Made by a program: the position numbers and the translations under genes. A DNA stretch of 64,000 nucleotides, from positions 48,225,392-48,289,391 of the forward strand of contig CM033732.1 of the NCBI GenBank assembly GCA_019671005.1, given 5' to 3'. Below the pieces are notes generated by a model. It saw only the letters and a program-made list of their open reading frames with translations. It was not told the origin of the DNA and made no database searches. This document shows, piece after piece, positions 54,101 through 64,000 of this stretch (positions are counted from its first letter, which is position 1; each line of letters begins with the position of its first letter). The stretch comes from Hibiscus mutabilis. Taxonomy: Eukaryota > Streptophyta > Magnoliopsida > Malvales > Malvaceae.

Positions 54101-56801
54101 GATAAAGCAGTCTGTTGAAATGAGGAATAGTGTTTGTCACAGCGCTACAATCTATGCTAATGCAATAATGCATGCTGGGACAACTGCGGATATGTTTTTG
54201 AGGGACAATCTGGTATAAAATTGTCTTGCTGTATCCTTATTCACTGTTTAGGCTAATTCTCATATTGTGTCTGCTTACTGTTATGGTTATCATCAGGACT
54301 GGCTGAGTAGAGCTACGAATTGGGCTAAATTCAGTGCGACAGCTGGGCTTGGTGTTATTCACAGAGGACATCTGCAGCAAGGGAGGTCTCTAATGGCTCC
54401 ATATCTGCCACAGGGTGGTGCTGGAGGTGGTGGGAGTCCATATTCTGAAGGTGGGGCATTATATGCTTTGGGTCTTATTCATGCCAACCATGGTGAGGGC
54501 ATTAAGCAATTCCTTCGTGATAGCCTACGCAGCACTAATGTCGAGGTACATGGTTTCCTTGGCCTATTTATTATACATGATCATCAATTTGTTTTTTCCT
54601 ACCTCTATGCCATTTGGGAGAGTTGAATTTGTCCAATTGCTGGAAATAGCATTACCCTGGAGTAAAGGTGAAATAAAACATTGGGTAAAATTTTATGTAG
54701 GTTATCCAACATGGCGCGTGCTTAGGACTTGGTTTGGCAGCTCTAGGAACTGCTGATGAAGAAATCTATGAAGACATCAAAACTGTGCTTTATACTGACA
54801 GTGCTGTTGCCGGTGAAGCTGCTGGCATCAGTGTAGGTTTGCTTATGGTTGGAACTGCTAGCGAGAAGGCAAGTGAGATGCTTGCTTATGCACATGAGAC
54901 ACAACATGAAAAAATTATCAGGTATAGTTTGGTTTTTGTAATCTTGATGTTGGACTGGGTTTATCCTGTTAGTGGTCTTACTCTCTTTGTTTCTATATGG
55001 TTTCAGGGGTTTAGCATTAGGGATAGCTCTTACAGTTTATGGAAGGGAAGAAGAAGCCGATACATTAATCGAGCAGATGACTCGGGATCAAGATCCTATA
55101 ATACGATATGGTGGTATGTATGCCATAGCATTGGCCTATAGAGGAACTGCAAACAACAAGGCTATTCGTCAGTTGCTGCATTTTGCCGTATCAGATGTGA
55201 GTGATGATGTTAGGAGAACTGCTGTTTTAGCGCTGGGGTTTGTCCTTTACTCAGAGCCGGAGCAGGTTGGTGCCGTCTTTACTCAGCTATGTGTTAGTAC
55301 CTTTGGGTCAGTCATTGGGATATGAATTTAGTAAAGTCTCACTGGTTTGTCTGATCAAAACTGCAGACTCCCCGAATTGTCTCCTTACTGTCCGAGTCTT
55401 ACAACCCCCATGTTCGATATGGTGCGGCACTTGCAGTGGGTATTTCATGTGCTGGCACTGGATTGAGTGAGGCCATATCGTTGCTAGAACCCCTGACATC
55501 AGATGTTGTGGATTTTGTTCGTCAAGGTGCTCTCATTGCAATGGCTATGGTCATGATCCAGATCAATGAAGCCAGTGATTCCCGTGTTGGGACATTCAGG
55601 TATGCTATTATCCTATGTTGTTCTTATTGTTCCTTTCCTCTGATGTGTTGCAATTCTAAATATATATTGCTTTATATCCCCTTACTCTAGGCGTCAACTA
55701 GAAAAAATTATACTCGATAAGCATGAAGACACAATGAGCAAGATGGGAGCAATCTTGGCCTCTGGGATCCTTGATGCTGGCGGAAGAAATGTAACCATAA
55801 GATTGCTTTCGAAGACAAAGCATGACAAAGTCACTGCGGTTGTTGGTCTTGCTGTTTTTAGCCAATTTTGGTATTGGTATCCCCTCATTTATTTTATTAG
55901 CTTGTCGTTCTCACCCACAGCTTTTATTGGACTGAACTATGACCTGAAAGTTCCAAAGTTCGAGTTCTTATCACATGCAAAACCTTCACTTTTCGAGTAT
56001 CCAAAACCGACTACTGTGCCCACCACTACATCAGCCGTCAAACTTCCAACTGCTGTTCTGTCAACTTCGGCAAAGGCTAAAGCTAGGGCTAAGAAAGAGG
56101 CTGAACAAAAAGTAAATGCTGAGAAATTATCCGGGGCAGAGCCATCTTCTGCTCCAATTACTGGGAAAGGGAAATCAGCCATCGAGAAGGATGGGGAAGC
56201 TATGCAGGTAAGAGTCATCAAGTTATCCTTATTTTGTGGCTATATCTAATATTTATATCTGTCTTTTAATTAATTAGATTATAGAATTTTAAACTTTTGT
56301 CTGATGAGGGCTTTGAAAACTGGTCACATTTTTAGAATAGTAGAATTTATCACAACTCATAATTGGGTTCTGTCAGGCTTGGGTCTAACTTTCGTTGCCA
56401 CTCTTAAAGTAAAAGGTCCAAACTTCTGATGCTTCTAATTCATGTTTTGGTCCATTTATTCTATTGGATAGGTCGACAATCCTCCAGAGAAGAAACCCGA
56501 GCAGGAGCCAACGTATGAGATTTTGACCAACCCAGCTAGAGTGGTTCCTGCTCAGGAGAAGGTCATCAAGTTTCTAGAAGACAGCCGATATGCGCCCGTG
56601 AAGCTGGCACCATCCGGGTTCGTCCTTCTTAGAGACCTACGCCCTAACGAACCGGAGGCACTCTCCCTAACAGATGCACCTGCATCCGCGGCATCTCCAG
56701 CAAGTGGATCAGCAGCAGCGGCAGGTCAACAGAGTTCCTCATCAGCTATGGCCGTCGATGATGAACCTCAACCCCCTCAGCCTTTTGAGTTCACTTCTTG
56801 A
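51105..56801 (+). CDS. RPN2: 26S proteasome non-ATPase regulatory subunit 1 (RPN2), 13 exons
   Basis: RPN2 is the large scaffold of the 19S base. It binds the ATPase ring and ubiquitin receptor RPN13 and acts in cytosol and nucleus. Exons: 51105-51259, 51888-51957, 52654-52759, 52978-53089, 53168-53336, 53506-53981, 54077-54212, 54297-54545, 54701-54921, 55007-55265, 55367-55599, 55691-56207, 56472-56801. All introns are GT-AG and phases match throughout, giving 1010 residues, near the usual plant length of about 1000. The N-terminal helical region covers about residues 1-380. Proteasome/cyclosome repeats follow at about 400-770 (GLGVIHRGH, EGGALYALGLIHANHG, HGACLGLGLAALG, YGGMYAIALAY, RTAVLALGFVL, RYGAALAVGISCAG). 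A Lys/Ala/Glu-rich (KEKE-like) stretch is at about 855-875, and the end is acidic and Pro-rich (AVDDEPQPPQPFEF). The gene is intact. Confidence 0.95.
52170..52400. repeat. Repeat in RPN2 intron 2 with GTAC/GTAT-GATAC motifs
   Basis: The intron holds clustered units such as GTACTGGTTTATACTGATCG, TACTGGCCTGTAC and GTATTGATCAATACTAC. These recall the CGGTAC/GTACCGATAC clusters in both gypsy LTRs. It may be an old transposon-derived insertion. Confidence 0.4.
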
Positions 56802-57094
56802 TTTTGGTCGGATTTGGGCTGACGATAGCTCTTAGAGATCTTTCCTATTTTACCCTTTTGTTTATGACTACACATTTTAATGGATGCTGTTCCCATTGTT
56901 TAGTCTTTACTCTTTATTTATTATGTTAGGGCTTGAACACTGGCCAATTTGGTGTGTCAACAAACAGTTAAATTTTAAAGTTTTATTTGCTTTGTTTTCC
57001 CATAAAGTTTTGAACACACTTGTTTTCTTTCTCAATGGGCTATGCACAAAAGAAAACATGATTTGTATATGCAATAGGTAAATATAAAAGATAA
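56802..57094 (+). other. RPN2 3' UTR and short spacer
   Basis: T-rich sequence after the RPN2 stop, consistent with a 3' UTR. No further gene is seen before the DC1 fragment. Confidence 0.5.
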
Positions 57095-58215
57095 ATGCTA
57101 TTTGTTTGTGATTTCTGTGGCATCACCGGTGACGGCTCCCCTTATCTCTGTGCTGCATGTGACCTTCCTATCCACAAGAACTGTATTTCATTGCCACGAA
57201 ACATCATGATAACTCGAACCTCTCATTCATATTCTCTTCCACAATGTCAAGTTGAAGATTTGACGTGCAGAATTTGTTACAAGGAAGTTGGTATAAGGTA
57301 TGGCAGTTATTGTTGCTCTAGTTCTGATTGTGATTATCTTGCTCATGTACATTGTGCAACCGATGAAGCAATTTGGGATGAAACAATTGTCTCGGAAGAT
57401 AGTGATGAGAGATCTAAAAACGAGCAGAGTGAATCTTTGAATTTGATTACTGATATTGTTGAACAGGGGAGTATAATGGAGAGCTTATGGTTGCAAGTGA
57501 GATCAAACATGCCTACCATCATCACAAAATAACACTTACTTTTACTGGCGAGATTAACGATGGCAGGCTGTAAACGAGCCAAACATTCAACTAATCATTC
57601 GGTGAGAAATTCGTTTATTTATTAAACGAACGAACATGAACAAAATTTTATGTTCGTTTAATTAAATGAATGAACACGAACAAGAGGCTTGTTCGTTCAT
57701 TTATGTTCGTGAACGTTCGATAGTCCGTTCGTTTATATTTGTTTAAATTTATTCACATATGTCCATTATATTTATTATTTTCATAACAAAATGTATTATA
57801 TTTAAAAAATTTAAAAACATATATTAAAAATATAAAAGAAAAAGAAAAAAATTAAACAAATACTCAATGTATGAGACTTCAAATTTCTTGAGAAAAAATT
57901 AAACAATACTCGATATTCGTTTGCGTTCGTTTGTATTCGTTTCTTATTTTAACAAACGAACACGAACAAGAAATTATATTCGTTTAATTATTCGTGTTCG
58001 TTTATTTGTTCGGTTAAAATTAAACAAACGAACATGAACATACACTCGTTCGTGTTCATTCGATTCGTTTACAGGCCTAGATGGCAGCCAATGTGATGAG
58101 TGCATGGGGCCTATCTCAACTCCTTCTTACAGTTGTGACCAATGCAAGTTCTTTCTCCATAAATATTGCACGGAATTGCCGAGAACACTTGTTGGTTATT
58201 TTTATCTTGCTTTTA
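57095..58215 (+). pseudogene. DC1 (Cys/His-rich C1-like) protein fragment, split by a MITE
   Basis: The first part (57095-57532) encodes DC1-type zinc-binding units: CDFCGITGDGSPYLCAAC, DLPIHKNC and CRICYKEV, then YCCSSSDCDYLAHVHC. A frameshift near 57475 moves the reading to NGELMVASEIKHAYHHHK, then ITLTFTGEINDG. There a MITE interrupts. Beyond it the sequence resumes as SQCDECMGPISTPSYSCDQC, then KFFLHKYCTELPRTL. Plant DC1 proteins usually have several such units and may bind lipids or metal in stress signalling. This copy lacks both ends and is disrupted twice, so it is a pseudogene. Confidence 0.8.
57567..58079. mobile_element. hAT-type MITE, 513 bp, with 8-bp target duplication
   Basis: It starts GCTGTAAACGAGCC and ends, reverse-complemented, TAGGCCTGTAAACGAATCG. 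It is flanked by GATGGCAG on both sides (57559-57566 and 58080-58087). The interior is packed with AACGAAC and TTCGTTTA palindromes. It has no coding capacity. Removing it with one duplication copy rejoins the DC1 reading exactly at GAT-GGC-AGC-CAA. Same family as 2128-5462. Confidence 0.85.
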
Positions 58216-59324
58216 AATATATAAAAAATTAATTTAATATAAGAATAAATTAACAAAAGTAGTTTGTGAAGCAATTTCAAAGCCTGAACTCTAAAGTAAC
58301 AATTCACAAATACAACAAACTAACATATTGAAACAAAATTAACAAACTGTCCACAAGCTTATCGAAATCAAATTGACCCTTGATCGACTCGACTCGTTCA
58401 TGTCTCAAGTCGAGTCAATTCAAATCGAGTGTGAACCGAATTTTAACAGAATCGAGCTTGAGCTCCTCACAACTCCTAACATGATCTAATACTTTATAGA
58501 TACTAAACTAGAGATTTTAAAAATATATATATACCACATTAAACGCAACCTGAAAGTACAATTGCCGTTTACGATTTTAATACGTTTGCAAATCAAACGA
58601 ATAGAAATTTAAAAGTTTTAAATTTCTTTGTTTTCCCGAAAATCGTGAACACGTTTGGTTTCTCTCAATGGAATAGTGTATTTTTTATTTATTAATCCAA
58701 TGTAGTTTACCCTGTTATTTATTAATCCAGTTGCATTAAACAATTATTTTTCCTTTCTTCAAGAAGACCAAAACCAAGGCAAGCATCTGCTAACCACGAC
58801 CCAATGGAGAATACTTATTAAATATAATCTGAATATGAAAAAATTAAACAGGTTTATTGCATTAAAATGTTTTGAATTTGAAAAAAATTAAATACTTCAT
58901 TGGAACTTTCTTGAAATTTAAATTTTTTACTTGAACATTGATAATTTTCATAGTAAATTATGTATTGTAAAACTCTTAAATTCTGTTCTTTGATTGATTT
59001 TTTACTATGGGTTTTCTTTTTTACATATTTAAGTTGTTTTTGTTTGGGTTTTAGTGCTTTTTCTTGAAATGATTGTTATAATTTCAAATTATGATGCTTT
59101 TGGATGCTTTTTCTATTTTCTTATATTTTTCTGACTATTTAGTTTGGTTTTATCGGTAATATATTTTTTTAAATCTTTTAATAACACCTAACCTTATATT
59201 ATGTTGCTCGAATTTGAATCTCTTAAAAATAATATTTTTTTCTATTGAGGCCACTCGAAAGACTCTTATCTCTTATATTAAATTATAATAAAGGATTTGT
59301 AAGGTTTATGGTTCATATTTGGGT
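58216..59324. other. AT-rich spacer, no gene seen
   Basis: The stretch 58375-58475 has CGACTCGACTCG and GTCGAGTCAATTC-type palindromic units. The rest is AT-rich without coding sequence. Confidence 0.45.
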
Positions 59325-59510
59325 AAAGTGTTGATACATAGTCTGTGTAAAATTTATTTTACATGAGCTTGCATATTTATACTATACAACTCAAATTCTA
59401 AATTTCTAATACTAAAAATCAAACCCTAAACTCTAAATTATATACCTTAAATTCTAAACACTAACCTTAACTTCTAAACTTTAAACCCTAAACTAAACTA
59501 ATAACCCATA
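59325..59510. repeat. Second copy of the telomere-like interspersed repeat
   Basis: TGTTGATACATAGTCTGTG, then AAAATTTATTTTACATGAG, lead into degenerate CCCTAAACTCTAAA units, as at 26105-26330. Confidence 0.55.
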
Positions 59511-59668
59511 TTTTTTTTGACAATGACAATTGGATTTTATTAATAACCATGGAAGATATCTCATACAAAACTCAAAGGTGCAAAGAAAAGTAAATACTTC
59601 CATAGAGATTAGCATACCGACAAAATCCAGAAGTCTTCATGAACCTTTTGTTTCTATCCATATGAGAT
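59511..59668 (-). mobile_element. LINE 3'-end fragment
   Basis: A poly-T run then GACAATGACAATTGGATTTT and ATTAATAACCATG look like a LINE tail on the minus strand (poly-A at the left). It is cut by the gypsy LTR at 59669. No domain is present. Confidence 0.35.
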
Positions 59669-60261
59669 TATAACAACCTTGACCCGGATGTCACATTTGG
59701 GCCTCAAGCCCAACCCATTACCATAAAATTTTGCAACTAGATTTAGCCCAAACCCACTTCATTCATAAAATCCATAAAGTTCAAATATTTTAAAATAGAT
59801 TCATAGTTAAAACGTTACATGAGGAGCTCCATTTAAATAAATAATTAAAAGCATCCGACTCGATATTTAAATCCAAAAATAAGAGTTACAATGCTACATA
59901 GGGTCCTACGAATACATAGCCCAATATATCTAAGTGTTGTACTCGGACAACAAGTCAATGTTGAGGTCTTACTCCGATGGTGCTCCAACGATGCACGTCA
60001 ACCTACTAACCTACGAATGAAAACAACAATTCCGAACGCTGAGCTAACGAAGCTCAGTGGATACACTTCCACTCAACCATGCTCCATGCAAATCATAAAT
60101 ATGAGTATGTAGCTAAGAGAATGATATCATGGCATAAAAATAACAACATTGGCGCTACCTCTAGCCGCCTAAACACATAATAAACAATGAGAAGCATTTA
60201 CCTCGCACAACACATAAACATTATACCAACAAACCTAGAGTGAGGCCTGGTGCCACACAGC

Positions 60262-61450
60262 GTCCCTCACAAAATGGTCCGATGATCCGTACTCATAAAA
60301 AACTCTGGCCAAACCCCAACACTCGCCTCTATATGTCCACACTTGTCACAAACTAGTGCACCCGAACTCTTCTATGAGCTTTCCGGACTAATCATGGCTG
60401 AAGATGATGAAGGCCTCCTATGGCCAGTAAACTCTGACCTACGGTCTGATCTTGAGCTTCAATTTGAAGCTCCTCTAACTTGGTTCCAATGGTTTCTATT
60501 CCTCCTAGAATAAGACTGTGAGTTGTTGGAGAAGTTATGAGTTCTTCCATTCGAGCTCCTTTGCCCACCAGCCTGGCCATAGGTCAAACCTTGCACTTGT
60601 TCAAGCAACTTGACACTAGTAGTTAATTTTGAAAACACCTTTGGTGGTGCAGTAGTCAAGAAAGTCTAAATTTCTTTCCTCGAACCTTTTAGGAACTTCT
60701 TGCATCTCATCTTTTCGGTAGCGACCAATTCAGGGGCATACCTACTCAACTGCAGAAACTCTTGCTCGTACTCAAACACTAACCGATTTCCTTGTACAAG
60801 ATGATTAAACCGATCCCTCAAACTATCAATATGAGCTTTACCCATGTACTTCTTCTCAAACTCATCCAAGAAATCATCCCATGATGGTTGGTTAGGATAT
60901 CATCCCAACTCCATAGTCTCTCACCATTCTCGTGTATCTTCTTTCAACAGAGAAATGACACATGTCAATTTGTCCTCCGATTTTAACCTCATCTGTCACA
61001 TGATCCAACGGGTGTCCCTCAACCATTGATCCACCTTGACTGGATTATCTTGCCCTGATCCAAGGAAATCCATTGCATCATGGCGTTGCACCTCTCAATC
61101 TGTATCTTGCGAGGGGTAGGCGATGGCCTAGGTATAACCTTCACAATCTGGTGAAAGGCTTGGTGTAGATGAAAGAAATAATTGGCCCCTCAACCCCTAT
61201 CACCCTTTGACATCTCCTCCTAACCGGGGACATAATCCTCATCATAGCTCCCTTCCAAGGAGCCACAACTCTCATCTTGGTCTCGTGCCCTTCTTGGATG
61301 ATTACTTCTGCACAAGCAAACAAATAAGGTTACACCATAAACTATTTAGCTTAAACAAGTACGACTTTGATTTATGGGAAACGTATTCACTAGACACCTA
61401 TACCACACTCTCTAGACAACTCCAGGGCTTCCTAGAACCGGCTAAACCTA
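60262..61450 (-). pseudogene. Gypsy gag remnant of the second element
   Basis: The minus strand encodes a Retrotrans_gag segment (MDEFEKKYMGKAHIDSLRDR, FNHLVQGNRLVFEYEQEF, RYAPELVATEKMRCKKFLKG). A degenerate zinc knuckle near 60270-60350 reads YEYGSSDHFVRD in place of a Cys-containing knuckle. Stops and frameshifts are frequent. Confidence 0.7.
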
Positions 61451-61468
61451 GGCTTTGATACTACTAAA

Positions 61469-63580
61469 TATAACACCTTCGACCCAAATATCACATTCGG
61501 GCCTCAAGCCCAACCCATTACCATAAAATTTTGCATCTAGATTTAGCCCAAATCCACTTCATTTATAATATCTATAAAGTTCAAATATTTCAAAATAGAT
61601 TCATAGTTAAAATGTTATATGAGGAGCTCCATTTAAATATATAATTAAAGCATTAGACTTGATATTTAAATCTAAAAATAAGAGTTACAATACAACATAG
61701 GGCCCTACGAATACATAGCCCAATATATCTAAATATTGTACTCAAACAACAAGTCAATGCCGAGGTCCTACTCCGATGGTGCTCTAACGATGCACATCAA
61801 CCTACTAACTTGCGAACAAAAACAACAATTCTGAACGCTGAGCTAATGAAGCTAAGTGGATACACTTTTACTCAATCATACTTCATGCAAATCATAAATA
61901 TGAGCATGTAGCTAAGAGAATGATATCATGGCATAAAAATAACAACATTGGCGCTACCTCTAACCGTCTAAAAACATAGCAAACAAATGAGAAACATTAA
62001 CCTCGCATAACACATAAACATAATACCAACAAACCTAGCCTGAAGCCTGGTGCCACACAGCTTTGGGAATGTACACTCTTGGGAGAGGCTCGGTGCTACA
62101 CAGCTTCGGGCACCCATGCTCAGAATCTCTTATCGAGCACCTTCGAATGAGACATGGTGCCACACAGCTTTAGAAATGTATATTCTGCAATCTATAACCA
62201 TGGTGTTGCAACACTCTTTCTCTGGGTATCTGAATCCCAACAACAAGGTAACTCAAACCTTACTTGGCACGTAGCGACACACGATCCACCAAGGATTCCT
62301 ATGGTTGTTATTGTAAACAAGTCACCCAAGCTTTTATTAAGTTATTACTCATTATTTACGTACATGAGGTTAAATTCTCAGTTTCTTAGTTTTACTATTC
62401 ATTTTACCACATTAAAAGTCCATTAGGCCTTAGTCCTCGAATTATAGGTCTCTCGAACCCCAAACATAAATTTTGGGCAAATTGCCCAGCGAGTACCGAT
62501 GCTCACATAAGAGTATCGATACGTTCTAGTACGTACCAGTACCCACTTACACGTATCAATACTCGACTTGCCCTCTGAAAGGGTTTAACCAAAACTCTGT
62601 ATTGATACACGGGGCCGTGTACCGATACCCATTTTGGCTACGAGAATTTGATGGAACATGAGGGTACCGATATCCCCTTAGGCGTACCGATGCGCTCTTC
62701 CAATTTGGCTTGATTTCAGCCATTTTAACGTAGGGTATCGATATGCGTTCAACTCGTATCGGTACTTAAATCTAAAATTCATTTTCTAGAGTTCGTAATT
62801 CACCTCTCAGACCCCCAAAACTCAAAGGCATGACCCCAAATCGAACCTACAATTTATGGAAGGTAGTTTGAGTGGTTTTCTATCATTTTTACACCACTTT
62901 AACACCAAATTTAAGATTAGCCATTAATGAAGTCTCAAGCATTCAAACAACCAATTCATCAAACTAGCAACAAGGCAAGCACATTAATGATTTCTAGGAA
63001 CATAGGGGAGTTAGTAGTGTACTAAACTTGATTAAAAGCTGCAAACAAAGCTCCTAGCCAACATTTCAAGCCCTCATAGTCTCTTGAGCCTTATAAGCTT
63101 CTCCAACCTCTTTCACTACAAAGAGATGTTGTAAAACAAGTTACAACGGTGCTGGATATTTAAGATATAAAAAAGAAAGGATTCTACAATGAGAAATAAA
63201 GTCAAATCCCCTCATTCCCGTTCTTCCTATTCAACCCCCACCTAACACTCATTTTCCAACCTCCACCAAAACCCACCATTCTTACCTTGGCAGATAGATC
63301 CTTGAGTGGTGATTATCCTTCTCTTAATGACCAATCCGAGATTCACACTTAAAATAACAAAGATCACACCTTTAGACTTGGATCATGAGAGAGATATAAG
63401 CTTGGATGAAGAGAGGAGACAAAGGGACATGGTGATATCACCAATTAACTTTTATGTAGAGAAATAATGAAGCCTCCATCTTCCACTCTCTTCAAAAAGA
63501 GGAAGTTACCCACTACTCCTCATTCAAACTCCCAACTCATCACCCTACCAAAGCCCAAGCCCAACAACCCAAAAAAAGCT
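61469..63580 (-). repeat. Right (5') LTR of the second gypsy element
   Basis: It begins TATAACACCTTCGACCC. At 62485-62770 it holds at least nine GTACCGATAC or GTATCGATAC variants. TGGTGCCACACAGCTT units occur at 62048 and 62156, with a related one at 62088. No gene is present. The right boundary is set only by the start of LINE sequence and is approximate. Confidence 0.65.
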
Positions 63581-63588
63581 CACAAAGG

Positions 63589-64000
63589 CCTAAACTATCA
63601 GGCAGATTGCTCCGCTACCCAGGTCTGATTACATCGGCAAACAACCATCAACCGAGTAAGGATCTATCTTTCTATGACCACCGACAGAATCAAAATCAGA
63701 AACTAGCGCCATGAAGATCTCTGTACGAGCACCAAACGACCGCTAAGGTATGCTAAAATCATGCCAAAACGACAGATGAAACGAACCACAAAAATAAAGA
63801 AAAACATGCCACAAAGGCAGATGGAACACGTGCCACAAGAACAAAAATTCTTATTAATAATATAAAAAACATGAAAATAAGAAGAAAAAAATAAGGAAAT
63901 AATGAACCTGGTGGTCGACAATCAATATTTAAACTGGTTACCGACCACTGGCCAAAGAAAAAAACTGGTAGCCGACCACCAATCAAGGAAGAAAACAAAT
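63589..64000 (-). mobile_element. LINE 5'-region fragment, continues past the window
   Basis: It matches 24860-25190 in order: CTATCAGGCAGATT, TCGGCAAACAACCA, TCTATGACCACCGAC, AAAATAAAGAAAAACATGCC and GGTCGACAATC. Repeated CTGGT(A/T)xCCGACCAC units lie at 63930-63985. It is probably an untranslated leader of the LINE family on the minus strand. No ORF here is convincing. Confidence 0.45.

Larger units (their letters stand above)
59669..63580 (-). mobile_element. Second Ty3/gypsy element, internally deleted
   Basis: The left LTR piece (59669-60261) is collinear with the right LTR from 61469 (offset 1800 bp, high identity). Between them only gag remains; protease, RT, RNase H and integrase are gone, and the left LTR is joined directly to gag at about 60262. 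A primer-site remnant (minus strand TAGTATCAAAGCC, 61451-61463) gives the orientation. The right LTR extends to about 63580, where LINE sequence starts. The LTR shares style and GTACCGATAC motifs with the 12.9-kb element but is a different family. Confidence 0.75.

Noticed and set aside
63703..63998. Minus-strand hydrophobic ORFs at the right edge
   Set aside because: AT-rich LINE leader read as Phe/Leu/Ile-rich peptides; no homology to known membrane proteins is evident.

Overview
The window is nuclear DNA of a flowering plant. The evidence is a 13-exon gene with GT-AG introns for proteasome subunit RPN2, degenerate Ty1/copia, Ty3/gypsy and LINE retrotransposons, hAT-type MITEs, and fragments of CC-NBS-LRR and DC1 plant genes. 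The style of the LTR elements and of the CC-domain fragment recalls Malvaceae (cotton relatives), but that is an impression, not something the sequence proves.

Layout. 1-1.9 kb: 3' part of a secreted glycine-rich repeat protein gene (GRP1). 1.9-6 kb: a LINE remnant, split by an hAT-like MITE, itself split by a small non-autonomous copia-type LTR element whose interior holds host-like sequence. 6.3-12.1 kb: a Sirevirus-like copia remnant (gag, a plant-transposon-protein ORF, several polypurine tracts) with a truncated LINE inside gag. 12.1-12.9 kb: unclassified repeat. 12.9-23.4 kb: a minus-strand Ty3/gypsy element with an LTR of about 3.6 kb and ruined gag-pol. 23.4-25.2 kb: minus-strand LINE remnant. 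25.2-27.4 kb: AT-rich spacer with a 263-bp tandem duplication. 27.4-47.3 kb: four more genes of the glycine-rich family (GRP2 to GRP5) on the plus strand, separated by LINE and copia debris and a broken Rx N-terminal domain. 47.3-50.9 kb: AT-rich spacer with MITE-like repeats. 50.9-56.9 kb: RPN2. 57.1-58.2 kb: DC1 pseudogene split by a MITE with a clear 8-bp target duplication. 59.5-63.6 kb: a second, internally deleted gypsy element. 63.6-64 kb: LINE 5'-region fragment.

The most distinctive content is the GRP family: five plus-strand members in 47 kb. The four with visible 5' ends share a promoter block, a near-identical signal peptide and a short basic R(R)xLT/S(Y/F)-like segment after it. 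Their bodies are unrelated low-complexity repeats: Lys/Glu/Gly/Ser with a Ser-His tract, basic Gly/Lys, pure Gly/Ala, and a silk-like 16-residue unit repeated about 100 times. I know of no function for this family. RPN2 is the only clearly conserved housekeeping gene.
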